NCBI GenBank assembly: GCA_015061695.1
Contig: SUWA01000020.1
Location: 1-35,998, forward strand
Source: Lentisphaerota bacterium
GTDB lineage: Bacteria; Verrucomicrobiota; Lentisphaeria; Victivallales; Victivallaceae
Direction: 5' to 3'
DNA: 35,998 nt
Each line of letters starts with the position of its first letter. Positions within the stretch are counted from its first letter, which is position 1. The notes beneath the pieces were generated by a model. It made no database searches and was not told the origin of the DNA. It was given only the letters and a program-made list of their open reading frames with translations. A program made the position numbers and the translations under genes. Shown one piece after another: positions 17,424 through 25,363 of this stretch.

Positions 17424-18509
17424 ATGGGTAATGTTATCAGAGTGGCGATCGCCGGGCAAGGCCGCAGCGGCTACGGCATCCACGTAAATTATTTGCAGCA
17501 CGATGCAGATTTCAAGATCGTAGCCGTGGCTGACGAACTGCCGGAACGCCGGCAGCAGGCAATCGACGAACTCGGTTGCGAAGCCTACTGCGATTACAAG
17601 GAACTGCTCGAAAAAGCTCCGGAATTTGATTTGTTTGTCAACGCCACCCCCAGCCGTTTCCATGTGGAAGCCTCGCTGGCGGCGATCAACTCCGGCCGTA
17701 TCAAGTATCTTGTAACCGAAAAACCCACCGCCACTACCGTTGCGGAATTTGACAGCATCGTCGATGCCGCCAAAGCCAAGGGCGTCTTTATTTATCCCTT
17801 CCAGAACTCCCGCTTCTACCCCTTCTTTATCAAGATGCGCGAAATTCTGGCCTCCGGTGTGCTGGGCAAGATCGTTTACATCCGCAGCAACTGGAGCTAC
17901 TTTGCCCGCCGTTGGGACTGGCAGACCCGTCAGGATCAGAAAGCCGGCAACCTCTTCAACACCGGGCCGCACCCGGTCGACCAGGCGGTCGTGCTGTTCG
18001 GCGAAGATTATCCGACCGTCAACGCCACTTTTGCCGCTGAACACTGGGATCTGCCCGGCGATGCCGACAACATGGCGCTGCTGCGTTTGACCGGCCCCAA
18101 CAGTCCCACCATTGATATTGACATCAGTAACCTGCAGGCCTACAAGATCGGCAATATGTACAATATTTCCGGTACGCTCGGCGGTTTGATCGCTGATCCC
18201 ACCAAGATCGAATGGAAGTATTTTGATCCGGCCAAGGCTCCCAAGCAGGAATTCTGGAAGCCCTGGAGCAAAGACCGTCAGTATTGCGGCGAACAGCTCC
18301 CCTGGCAGGAATGTTCCTGGACTTACAACAACACCAACAGCAATGCCACCGGTTATTCCGAAATCGTGCAGTCGCTTTACCGCAACTTCTACGATGTGGT
18401 AACTAATGGTGCTGAACCGGAAGTCAAGCTCGAACAGGTGCGCCGTCAGGTTTATATTATGGAAGAAGCTCACAAGCAGAACCCGCTTCCGAAGAAACCG
18501 CTGGCGTAA
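17424..18509 (+). CDS. Gfo/Idh/MocA-family NAD(P)-dependent oxidoreductase (361 aa)
   Basis: Residues 4-16 (RVAIAGQGRSGYG) contain the Rossmann GxGxxG dinucleotide-binding motif. EKPTA near residue 98 is the family's EKP signature with the catalytic Lys, and GPHPVDQAVVLFG near 182 contributes the second active-site region. Members oxidise or reduce sugars, inositols or related polyols. AAGGAG (17411-17416) precedes the ATG at 17424; the open frame from 17220 overlaps the GntR gene and is rejected. Lying downstream of the GntR regulator and lyase, it probably processes the monosaccharide or unsaturated sugar released. Cytoplasmic. A strong terminator follows. Confidence 0.92.
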   Translation: MGNVIRVAIAGQGRSGYGIHVNYLQHDADFKIVAVADELPERRQQAIDELGCEAYCDYKELLEKAPEFDLFVNATPSRFHVEASLAAINSGRIKYLVTEKPTATTVAEFDSIVDAAKAKGVFIYPFQNSRFYPFFIKMREILASGVLGKIVYIRSNWSYFARRWDWQTRQDQKAGNLFNTGPHPVDQAVVLFGEDYPTVNATFAAEHWDLPGDADNMALLRLTGPNSPTIDIDISNLQAYKIGNMYNISGTLGGLIADPTKIEWKYFDPAKAPKQEFWKPWSKDRQYCGEQLPWQECSWTYNNTNSNATGYSEIVQSLYRNFYDVVTNGAEPEVKLEQVRRQVYIMEEAHKQNPLPKKPLA

Positions 18510-18530
18510 GTTTTGCGGCGCATCCCGGTC

Positions 18531-18544
18531 TTGCCTGCAGGCAA
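18531..18544. repeat. 14-bp perfect palindrome TTGCCTGCAGGCAA
   Basis: A perfect palindrome 21 bp after the oxidoreductase stop, followed by AAAA. It could be a protein-binding site or a weak hairpin; its role is unknown. Confidence 0.5.
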
Positions 18545-18615
18545 AAACGGATTTGCGCTTACAATACTTCACACCGCGACCGGTGTTTGCAGTTGTAAAT
18601 ACCGGTCATGGATAC

Positions 18616-18656
18616 AAGATATTATGAGAGACCTCTTGTGGCTCTCATAATATCTT
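18616..18656. terminator. Strong bidirectional terminator after the oxidoreductase
   Basis: A 15-bp perfect stem (18616-18630 with 18642-18656) closes an 11-nt loop and runs into a T-tract on the plus strand and an A/T tract on the minus strand. It ends the oxidoreductase transcript and can also stop minus-strand transcription coming from the SGNH hydrolase at 18847. Confidence 0.92.
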
Positions 18657-18657
18657 T

Positions 18658-18843
18658 TTACTTTATGCCCGGTGCGCTCATGCGGGAAAAACCCCGCAAG
18701 AGCGCGTGATTTTTTAGTAGGGAAGAGATGAAAACCGCCCGGTCTTCCGGCGTGTTTTTCATAATCCGGGCAATGGATGAGTCTGCGGGGGCTGTGCCGT
18801 TAACGATCGCTTCAACGATCGTCCGGCCGCACGGACGTTTCAA
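18658..18843 (-). CDS. Small doubtful reading frame, in frame behind the SGNH hydrolase stop (61 aa)
   Basis: A TTG-initiated frame of 61 codons lies one codon past the TAA of the 225-residue hydrolase and in the same frame, ending at the terminator. No ribosome binding site and no recognised family. A run of about 60 open codons is not rare at this base composition. It may be non-coding 3' sequence, a remnant of a longer C-terminus, or a small gene. The DNA contains a short direct repeat (CGATCGTT twice). The surrounding 18510-18846 otherwise holds only the palindrome and terminator. Confidence 0.2.
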   Translation of the reverse strand: MKRPCGRTIVEAIVNGTAPADSSIARIMKNTPEDRAVFISSLLKNHALLRGFSRMSAPGIK

Positions 18844-18846
18844 CCC

Positions 18847-19524
18847 TTACTTCCGGACTGCTTTTACCACCTGATCGGCCATTTGCTGCATACCTTTGAC
18901 CGAGGGGTGGCCGCTTTGTTTGTCGATATCTTTGAGGTCGATGCACGGCACATTGTAGTGTTTGCAGATCGCATGTACCGAGTCGTTGATATCACTCTTT
19001 AATTTATCGTTGAGTATAAAAAATACTTTGGCATCCGGATAGCGCTTTTTGATTTCAAACAGCATCTTGGCCATGGCCGGGCGGAAGTAATAAAGATCTT
19101 TGTGGGTCCAATCCGACCACTTGTAGTCGCCGATGGGTGAATTGGCCCAGCTGTCGTTGGTCGCTCCGCAAATAAAAATCAAATCCGGGTTGCCCAGCTG
19201 ATCGACCCGGGTCACAAAACTGTTATGGCTGGCATCTTTGCCGTGATAACCGGTATGACAGATCGTCGAACCGCTCCAGGACTCATTTTTTTCCAATTTC
19301 CCATTCAGCGCCTTGATCGTCAGATACCACCAGCACTCTTCGGCCTTTTTGACATCATTGGCATTATTGGAGCGCGGATACCAAGCCCAGTGGCTTTTCG
19401 GGATCCAGCCGTGGAAAGTAGAATAACTGTCGCCGAGGATCGAGATCTTCGGCGCATCGCCGCAAACCGAAAAACCCAACACTGCCGAAACGGTCAGACA
19501 CAACGCCAAAAACAACTTTTTCAT
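18847..19524 (-). CDS. Secreted SGNH/GDSL hydrolase (225 aa)
   Basis: The signal peptide spans about residues 1-22 (MKKLFLALCLTVSAVLGFSVCGD), possibly with a lipobox-like Cys at 21. ISILGDSYS (GDS at 31-33) is block I with the nucleophile Ser; GATNDSW near 121 is block III with Asn; SGHPS near 206 gives block V with His. The compact size is typical for an esterase with a bare SGNH domain. It probably deacylates glycans outside the cytoplasm, complementing the neighbouring lyase and hydrolases. AAGGA lies upstream of the ATG, and a near-consensus promoter at 19570-19598 drives it, so it is likely a single-gene unit. Confidence 0.88.
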   Translation of the reverse strand: MKKLFLALCLTVSAVLGFSVCGDAPKISILGDSYSTFHGWIPKSHWAWYPRSNNANDVKKAEECWWYLTIKALNGKLEKNESWSGSTICHTGYHGKDASHNSFVTRVDQLGNPDLIFICGATNDSWANSPIGDYKWSDWTHKDLYYFRPAMAKMLFEIKKRYPDAKVFFILNDKLKSDINDSVHAICKHYNVPCIDLKDIDKQSGHPSVKGMQQMADQVVKAVRK

Positions 19525-19569
19525 ATTCCCGATATTCCTTTTTTAACGGTTGAAAATTCGCTTGTTCAT

Positions 19570-19598
19570 AATATATATAACTTAATAACGTTTGTCAA
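19570..19598 (-). promoter_or_regulatory. Near-consensus sigma-70 promoter of the SGNH hydrolase
   Basis: Reading leftward: TTGACA (19593-19598), a 17-bp spacer and TATATT (19570-19575), 45 bp before the ATG. Confidence 0.75.
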
Positions 19599-19654
19599 AC
19601 AAGTTCGATCTGCCGCAAGGTGAAAAAACTTGTAATAGTGCAAGACAATATAAA

Positions 19655-19688
19655 GCAGCTGCAGAAAATTGCTTTATTCTGCAGCTGC
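19655..19688 (-). terminator. Terminator after the 1154-residue secreted protein gene
   Basis: GCAGCTGCAGAA (19655-19666) and TTCTGCAGCTGC (19677-19688) form a perfect 12-bp stem with a 10-nt loop. Reading leftward it is followed by TTTATATTG, a weak T-tract. It lies 25 bp past the stop at 19714. Confidence 0.8.
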
Positions 19689-19713
19689 CTGAACTTGGGA
19701 ATCGGCCGGAATT

Positions 19714-22700
19714 TTATTTGCTGTCGAGTATCACAATAGTGTATACTTTGATCAGTTCCGGCGGTATCGTTACGCTGATGATATTATCTTTATTGGTGAA
19801 TTTGAGCGCTTTGCGGCCCTCAAAATCCGGCGATATGGCGTAAACCTGTTTGATGGACATATCTTTGACCGGCAGCTGAAAGTTCACCGGTTTTTCCAAC
19901 GCCGGGTAGGCATTGGCCGGCACGGTGTAATCCATTACTTCGCCCTCGCGCATGGAAGAACCGGTCATGTTGAGGAAATGCACCAGATAACGCTCCGGCT
20001 CGCGGTAGAGCGTGGTGTAGACTTTGTATGGCGCGTCGGTCGACCAGATCGCGCTGCGGCCCAGTTTTTCCCGCAGATGGCGGTGCATGAAATCCGCCAG
20101 CGCATCGTCGCGGGTAAATTTCCATTTGCTGCCCGGAGCGCCTTCAAGTGCGTAAAGCGATCCGGCCAGCTGTATGGGCTGGTAAATGAATTTGCCTTTG
20201 CCATAGGATTTTTCGATCCAGAGCGGGAACTTGCCGATCGGCGTGATCGCCGAACCGGCGGGCGAAGCGCCCCGGATAGTCGGCTTGGTGGTAAAGTAAG
20301 TTACCGGTGCGCGCATGGTAATGACTTTGCCGTCGGCAGTTTCGAATTGCGTGATGTTGCGCAGCGGCGAGTTATGCACGTTGAACCCAAACACGTCTTT
20401 AAAGAGCCACTCTTGCCGGTAGTTGCCGTACTGGTCAAAAATACCGGTGATGTTGCACAGCCACACCGTGCCGCCGTTTTGGGCATATTTTTTGATTGCA
20501 GCGGCCTGTTCTGCGCTCAAACAGCCCGAAGACCCCAGAGATACGACATCAAACTGCTGCAAAACTTCGGGTTTGAGGCTGACTTCGCCGATGATCTGAT
20601 AGGGTATGTGCATTTCTTCCAGCGTTTGCGCCAAACCGAAGAGTTCCGGCTCAAAACCCACCATCCGGTTGAAGTCGCGGCTGGAGCGCGAGAAAAGCAA
20701 AGCGATCCTGGCTTGCGGTACTGCCGTTACCGGATCCATATTGTCCGGGTGTCTGGTAAAGTTCTGGAAGTCGGTCTTGCCGGCCGGACAGGTCATGTAG
20801 CTGATCATTGGTTGCTGGGCCAGCATGTTGCAGACGGCATAGCTCATATAGCGAACATCCCACTCATTGTTGTAGAAAAGGGCCCAGATCGGCGTGCCGT
20901 AGGCAAACTTGAGCAGATTGAACGCTTTGCGCATGGGAATGGTGCCGCGCACGCTTTTGTAGGGATTGCGGGTCATGACTTCGGTACCGAACCAGTCGAT
21001 GGCGCGGGCGTATTCTTCCAGATCGCGGGCGCTGTTGTTCTGACGCAGCCGCGACGCAGTAAGCCCGTAATGCGTGGTGTACTGCATAAAGGATATATTC
21101 GGATTGATCTTGCTCAACTCGCTGCGCAGATTGATAAAGAAATCGGTTTCTTTGACAAGTTTCCACTCCAGCCAGACCTGAAACAGCTTATTGGTGTGGG
21201 TGGTCAGGGCGGGGTCGCACTCGTTGACCGGCAGATACCAGTTGGTATCTTCGTGGAACTTGCGGCGGCACTCGGCACAGACGCATCCGTGCGAGAAAAA
21301 GTTGACTTCGTCCAGCTGCAAGCCATCCATTCCGCGCCGGACGAGTTCGCGGCAGTAGTCGGTGTAGGTATCGACAAACTTCCGGTTCATGATGCAGAAG
21401 CGGTGGTTGGGCAGGCCGTGGCGGATGTCGCGTTCGGTTTCGCACAAACGTTCGGCCATTACGCGGAACCCGGAATCGGTGTTCCACAGCAGCGTGGCAT
21501 CGTGGTGGTCAATGATCTTGAGGTTGCGTTTGTGGGCGGCCGCAGCGGCTTTTTCCAGTTCGTCGAGCATCCGTTTTTCGTGGCCCTTGTAGGCGTGGCG
21601 GGCGTGAAGACCGCCGACCATGATGGTGTTGTATTTGAGATTGACCAGATTATCCAGATGCAGTTCCAGACCTTCGGGGTCATTGGCATACTCGTTCCAG
21701 GTGTAACCGCCGAACGCAATAGTTTTTGCGCCGAACCGCCATTGGGTCTGTTCGTTGAGCGGCGGCAGCGATACGGTGCGGGTGAGCTTTTTCAGCGGCG
21801 CGGCACATTCCTGACCGGGGACGGGCATAAAGAATTTTTCTACGGCAACATCAAAACGTCCGGGTTTGGTCCATAAGTCATTGCGGAAGAGGATCGCCGG
21901 TTCATAACCATTGCTCTTCCAGAATGGGCGCATGATGCTGAAGTCTTCGCCATCGGACATAAGGAACTGCACCCCGATGACCGAAACGATAAAGTCGCCT
22001 TTGAAATCCAGCTCAAGAGTGTGATCTTTTACATGTACCGCCTGCGAAAAATTCATACCGTACTGATCCGGCACCGTGATGGGTTTGCCGGTCATGGAAT
22101 CGCGGTTGCAGAAAATTTCGAACTGATTTTTCAAATTGCCGAAGTTGCCCGCGCCGACGGTAACAATGTAAATACCATTGGCCAGATTATCGAACTTGAA
22201 TTTGCCATCCCGGCCGAAAACATTGCCGTAGTAAGCGCCTTCCGGCGAAAAGGCTTCAGCTTTAAGACTTCCGGTATCGCTGACCCAGCCGTCATGTGCA
22301 GTCGCGCTGAACGCTGCGAGATCTTTTTTGCTGTATGCCGCGCCGGTTTTGGCAGCACCGAAGCTGTAGAGTTTGACCGGCGTAAAGCTCATGGCGTACT
22401 GAAATGTTTTGAGCGCATGCAAGTTATCATAGTCCTTAAACGTTCCGGGCATGATGCGCATCTTGGTGCCGGTAACGCCGCCGAATTCCGGCAGACTGGT
22501 ATTCTGGACAAAAACAAGTTTGTCGCCCCTGCGCACCACATCCCAGATGCCGCGCACGGCCGACTGGCGGTAGTTGTTCATATAATCGCCGGGGCCGATC
22601 GGATTGAGGTCAAAAACCAGCTTGGTATCGCCTTTTTCGATCGCCAGAAAACGGATCGGCTGTTTGCCCAATGCGCCGTCGGGCAGTTTGGCATCGAACA

Positions 22701-23178
22701 CGCCTTTAATCTCCCTGACCTGACGGCTGTTGGTCGTGTAAGCGCGGTAGCTGGCGCCTTCAAAAAAACTGTAGGGCAAAACCACTTCCATACGCTTGCC
22801 GCGATAGCCTTTGCGGGCGGGATTTTCGGCCATATAAGTTATTTCCACGACATCGCGGCCGTTGCTGTCGGGGTAAACTGCAACTTCCTGACGGAAACGT
22901 GTGGCCGGATTTTCGCTCCAGACATTGAATACTTTGCCGCCTTCGGGAAGATCTGCCATACTCTTTTGCGCATCGCCGGCAAAGTTGGCGCTTTTTTGCA
23001 CTTTGGTGGTAACGCTTTCGATAAATGGCGCGTTTTTATAGCTGATTTTGCATAAGTTGCCGTCGGCCGAAAGATTGAACTCACCGGCCGCAGCCTTTAC
23101 TCCCAACAGTGCGACTGCGGTCAGCAGCAAAAGTTTGCCCGGCAGCATCATACGCGAAGCTGAATAGAATTTTTTCAT
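19714..23178 (-). CDS. Giant secreted TIM-barrel glycosidase-like protein with trimerisation-type domain (1154 aa)
   Basis: A signal peptide ends near residue 32 (VKAAAG). Residues 33-490 look like beta-sandwich domains. A TIM barrel follows (about 495-820), with KRNLKIIDHHDATLLWN and GLQLDEVNFFSHGCVCAEC near 620-636: the Asp/Glu after the strand is a candidate catalytic residue, and the Cys pairs just behind it recall Cys-rich loops in GH42-like and uncharacterised barrel families. Residues about 830-960 resemble the GATase-like beta-galactosidase trimerisation domain (FDVVSLGSSGCLSAEQAAAIKKYAQNGGTVW). A C-terminal beta domain ends the protein. AAGGAG precedes the ATG. It lies 41 bp behind a GntR gene and shares its transcript. 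It is probably an extracellular or periplasmic glycoside hydrolase; family and substrate are unassigned. Confidence 0.82.
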   Translation of the reverse strand: MKKFYSASRMMLPGKLLLLTAVALLGVKAAAGEFNLSADGNLCKISYKNAPFIESVTTKVQKSANFAGDAQKSMADLPEGGKVFNVWSENPATRFRQEVAVYPDSNGRDVVEITYMAENPARKGYRGKRMEVVLPYSFFEGASYRAYTTNSRQVREIKGVFDAKLPDGALGKQPIRFLAIEKGDTKLVFDLNPIGPGDYMNNYRQSAVRGIWDVVRRGDKLVFVQNTSLPEFGGVTGTKMRIMPGTFKDYDNLHALKTFQYAMSFTPVKLYSFGAAKTGAAYSKKDLAAFSATAHDGWVSDTGSLKAEAFSPEGAYYGNVFGRDGKFKFDNLANGIYIVTVGAGNFGNLKNQFEIFCNRDSMTGKPITVPDQYGMNFSQAVHVKDHTLELDFKGDFIVSVIGVQFLMSDGEDFSIMRPFWKSNGYEPAILFRNDLWTKPGRFDVAVEKFFMPVPGQECAAPLKKLTRTVSLPPLNEQTQWRFGAKTIAFGGYTWNEYANDPEGLELHLDNLVNLKYNTIMVGGLHARHAYKGHEKRMLDELEKAAAAAHKRNLKIIDHHDATLLWNTDSGFRVMAERLCETERDIRHGLPNHRFCIMNRKFVDTYTDYCRELVRRGMDGLQLDEVNFFSHGCVCAECRRKFHEDTNWYLPVNECDPALTTHTNKLFQVWLEWKLVKETDFFINLRSELSKINPNISFMQYTTHYGLTASRLRQNNSARDLEEYARAIDWFGTEVMTRNPYKSVRGTIPMRKAFNLLKFAYGTPIWALFYNNEWDVRYMSYAVCNMLAQQPMISYMTCPAGKTDFQNFTRHPDNMDPVTAVPQARIALLFSRSSRDFNRMVGFEPELFGLAQTLEEMHIPYQIIGEVSLKPEVLQQFDVVSLGSSGCLSAEQAAAIKKYAQNGGTVWLCNITGIFDQYGNYRQEWLFKDVFGFNVHNSPLRNITQFETADGKVITMRAPVTYFTTKPTIRGASPAGSAITPIGKFPLWIEKSYGKGKFIYQPIQLAGSLYALEGAPGSKWKFTRDDALADFMHRHLREKLGRSAIWSTDAPYKVYTTLYREPERYLVHFLNMTGSSMREGEVMDYTVPANAYPALEKPVNFQLPVKDMSIKQVYAISPDFEGRKALKFTNKDNIISVTIPPELIKVYTIVILDSK

Positions 23179-23219
23179 CTTTTCTCCTTGTTTATAATTA
23201 TGATCTTATATATTGAATT

Positions 23220-24278
23220 TCAGCTGTTTCTGACTGTCAGCGAAGTGCTTATCAATTCATTGCCTGCGGTATTGCAGGCAGTTGCCCATTGTTGTTCGAG
23301 CATTTTGACCAGGGTTTCGCCAATATATTTGAAGTCGATTTTAAGCGAACTCATCTGCATTGTTTCCGATTCCGGCAAACCGCTGCAGTCGATCAGTACA
23401 AAGTCCCGCTTGGCGGTCAAATGCTTGGCCTGACACAAATGCAAGGTTTCGCGCCCCGTCCAGTAACCGCTGCTGATAACGGCAAAAGGCTCGTTGACAT
23501 CATCCATAAAACGATAAGATTCTTCACCCATACCGAACGCATTGGCCGCGCAATAAACATGCAGATCGCCGGCGCTGCCGCCCTGTTCGAGTATGGCATT
23601 GAGCAGCAGATTCTGCCGGGTCCCGGGTATATCGAGTTGATCCGGGGGCGGATCGCTGTCGCCGGCGATATAGTTGATCCGGCGGATGCCGCAGGAATGT
23701 ATGTAAGTAACGCATTTACTGAAAAAACGGCTGTAATCTATGCCGACTATGTTGCACTCGCTGCTGCCGGGCAGACGGTTTTTCAGTGCGGCAAAAGGCA
23801 GATCGAGTTTGCGGAGCTGTTCAAGGTGATCGCCGCGTTTGGGGAAAACTTCGCAGATGATCACGCCATCGGCTTCGGCCAGCAGCCGCGGATTATCCAG
23901 CACTTTGTAATCCACGGGGATCAAGGTTATGTTGCGCTGTTCGCACGCCAGCGCCACCTGTTGCTGCCAGCTCATCGACCATGGGCCGTTGTCGTAGATC
24001 GAATCGACAAAGGCGTGGATCAGAAAAACCACCTTGCCGTGATTTTTATTCAGCCCGGTTACGACGGCGCGGGCGCCCCGGCGGCAGTCGATCAATCCGG
24101 CGGCCGCCAGATCGCTGAATACCCGCTTGGCGGTGGCCAGACTCACATTGTGCTGCCGGGCGAATTCAGCCATTACCGGCAGCTGCGCTCCGGGCATGAG
24201 CCGGCCGCAGGCGATTTGACTGCTGACTTCTTCGCGCAGGATCTGACGCGGAGTTTTGTGGTTTTTGGCAATGCGCAT
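23220..24278 (-). CDS. GntR-type regulator with LacI-like sugar-sensor domain (352 aa)
   Basis: The N-terminal 70 residues are a GntR winged helix (LPVMAEFARQHNVSLATAKRVFSDL as recognition unit, then AGLIDCRRGARAVVT as wing). Residues 80-352 resemble periplasmic-binding-protein-like sensor domains of LacI regulators: ADGVIICEVFP, AALKNRLPG, NIVGIDYSRF, GIRRINYIAGD and FVLIDCSGLP follow the usual strand order. It is the second example in this window of a GntR-LacI hybrid sitting first in an operon with a giant secreted glycosidase-like gene, implying autorepression relieved by a released sugar. A promoter lies at 24346-24374. No evident ribosome binding site. Confidence 0.88.
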   Translation of the reverse strand: MRIAKNHKTPRQILREEVSSQIACGRLMPGAQLPVMAEFARQHNVSLATAKRVFSDLAAAGLIDCRRGARAVVTGLNKNHGKVVFLIHAFVDSIYDNGPWSMSWQQQVALACEQRNITLIPVDYKVLDNPRLLAEADGVIICEVFPKRGDHLEQLRKLDLPFAALKNRLPGSSECNIVGIDYSRFFSKCVTYIHSCGIRRINYIAGDSDPPPDQLDIPGTRQNLLLNAILEQGGSAGDLHVYCAANAFGMGEESYRFMDDVNEPFAVISSGYWTGRETLHLCQAKHLTAKRDFVLIDCSGLPESETMQMSSLKIDFKYIGETLVKMLEQQWATACNTAGNELISTSLTVRNS

Positions 24279-24345
24279 GGTTTGAGTTTATCCGTAAAAA
24301 GAGTTTGCCGGGTAAATCCGCCTTAAAATGCTTCTATTGGTTGAA

Positions 24346-24374
24346 AATATAACCGGAACCGGGGCGTTTTTCAA
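24346..24374 (-). promoter_or_regulatory. Promoter of the GntR > giant glycosidase operon
   Basis: Reading leftward: TTGAAA (24369-24374), a 17-bp spacer and TATATT (24346-24351). The spacer carries a tandem AACCGG repeat (on the plus strand) that could be part of an operator. The leader to the ATG is about 67 nt. Confidence 0.6.
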
Positions 24375-24426
24375 TGGCACAAACGAGTTTAGTGCCGAAA
24401 AAGCGGTTTTTAAAAGAGCTATCTTG

Positions 24427-24445
24427 ACAAAGAAAGCTCATTTAA
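24427..24445 (-). repeat. Left arm of an imperfect inverted repeat flanking the split pilin
   Basis: Reading leftward, TTAAATGAGCT (24435-24445) then two mismatches and CTTTG. The same order occurs on the plus strand at 25438-25455. The arms are about 1 kb apart and enclose the split pseudopilin. Significance uncertain. Confidence 0.4.
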
Positions 24446-24452
24446 CGGCAAA

Positions 24453-24489
24453 AAAAGTTCCGCTCGATTGGGGCTTGAGCGGAACTTTT
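24453..24489. terminator. Terminator after the split pseudopilin body
   Basis: AAAAGTTCCGCTC (24453-24465) pairs with GAGCGGAACTTTT (24477-24489), a perfect 13-bp stem with an 11-nt loop. It ends minus-strand transcription 18 bp after the pilin stop and also works in the other direction. Confidence 0.9.
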
Positions 24490-24506
24490 GAATATTCCCG
24501 GGAGTT

Positions 24507-25211
24507 TTACTGTTCGTCCATCCACTTGATCCAGCGGTTGTTGAACGTGGTACCCGCGGCCGCCTGGGTGGGCGTGGGCGCGCTGTTGACATGACCGCCC
24601 AGCGCCAGGAAGTTGACCATATTGGGGTGGTTGGCCGTGTAATCGCTCTTGCCTTGCGAGTTGAAAATGTCGAAAATAATGACGTTGGAGGGGTTGCCTT
24701 TGCCGGTCATATTGCGGCTGGCTTCCGGCAAATCAGCCACGGTGTAGCCGGAAACGTCTTTGATGCGCTTGTCGCTGCTGGTCGGCGAACCGACCCAGAT
24801 GCGGCAATAGCTGACTTTGCCGCCGGTGGCGCCGAAGTTGTTGCCGCTGCTGTCCGAGGGGCACTGATAGTAGCGCGCCAGGATCCGCTTCTGATTATCC
24901 GAACCGTTGTAACCGCCGTTCAGGTTGTCGCTGAAATAACCTTGCAAAACCAGAATGCTCATCCCGTTAAGGTTTTGGGACGCATACCAGTTCCAGTCCC
25001 ACTTGTTGGCTTCGGTTTCGGTGGTGCCGCCGATACTGTAGGGCGGCAGATAAGCCTTGTTGCTGTCCGCATACATCAAACTGGCCAAACCGATCTGCTT
25101 GAGCTTGCTTACACAGTTGGCGTTGCGGGCGCGTTCGCGCGCGGCGGAGAGGGCCGGCAGCAGCATGGCCGCCAGAATAGCGATGATGGCGATTACCACA
25201 GTAGCGTACAT
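24507..25211 (-). CDS. Pseudopilin body lacking its own leader, cut off by a local inversion
   Basis: From the Val-Val at 25194-25199 the frame reads as a normal Lentisphaerota pseudopilin: [19 protein letters not shown], then [17 protein letters not shown], a globular domain, and near the end [14 protein letters not shown], a variant of the H-X9-DG box with Gly for Asp. The first four residues of the open frame (MYAT) replace the expected MKKRFTLIELL. That missing leader is present on the opposite strand at 25325-25363. The body has no stop or frameshift, so separation is recent or reversible. As drawn, no prepilin leader and no ribosome binding site precede it, so it is probably silent. With the segment flipped, it would be a 241-residue prepilin. 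A terminator follows. Confidence 0.85.
   Translation of the reverse strand: MYATVVIAIIAILAAMLLPALSAARERARNANCVSKLKQIGLASLMYADSNKAYLPPYSIGGTTETEANKWDWNWYASQNLNGMSILVLQGYFSDNLNGGYNGSDNQKRILARYYQCPSDSSGNNFGATGGKVSYCRIWVGSPTSSDKRIKDVSGYTVADLPEASRNMTGKGNPSNVIIFDIFNSQGKSDYTANHPNMVNFLALGGHVNSAPTPTQAAAGTTFNNRWIKWMDEQ
25194..25199 (+). repeat. Left boundary of the inverted segment (TACCAC)
   Basis: TACCAC, matched in inverted orientation by GTGGTA at 25358-25363. The six bases encode Val-Val of the pilin helix in both copies. The arm extends to 7 of 8 matches with the outer A/T positions. Confidence 0.7.
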
Positions 25212-25241
25212 TATGGTAAAACAGATAAATAAAAAAAAAAC

Positions 25242-25270
25242 TTGACATAAGTATTGATGTTTGCCATAAC
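25242..25270 (+). promoter_or_regulatory. Promoter inside the inverted segment, now pointing away from the pilin body
   Basis: TTGACA (25242-25247), 17 bp, CATAAC (25265-25270). It sits 55 bp before the orphaned ATG at 25325, similar to the layout in the intact pseudopilin at 3845-3951, so it is probably the gene's native promoter. Confidence 0.55.
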
Positions 25271-25357
25271 GATTTGAACAGCAAGATTTTAATAATATAA
25301 ACCAACAATATAAGGAAAAGAGTCATGAAAAAGCGTTTCACCCTCATCGAACTCTTG

Positions 25358-25363
25358 GTGGTA
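25358..25363 (-). repeat. Right boundary of the inverted segment (GTGGTA on the plus strand)
   Basis: GTGGTA on the plus strand, the inverted match of 25194-25199. Its last base is also the first base of the outward-lying -10 element (ATTATA, 25363-25368), so that promoter survives in either orientation. Confidence 0.7.

Larger units (their letters stand above)
25194..25363. other. Inverted DNA segment carrying the pilin promoter, RBS, start and leader codons
   Basis: The 170-bp segment, including its 6-bp ends, holds in plus orientation a TTGACA-17-CATAAC promoter (25242-25270), a leader, AAGGAAAAGAG and the codons for [13 protein letters not shown]. Reversing it joins CTC TTG GTG GTA to ATC GCC in exact reading frame with the body on the minus strand. 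No recombinase gene is visible within this window. Reversible switch, fixed inversion and assembly error are all possible. Confidence 0.75.

Noticed and set aside
19978-21876. A 632-codon plus-strand open frame opposite the 1154-residue gene.
   Set aside because: Antisense shadow with no start signal or family motif; the minus-strand gene is well supported.
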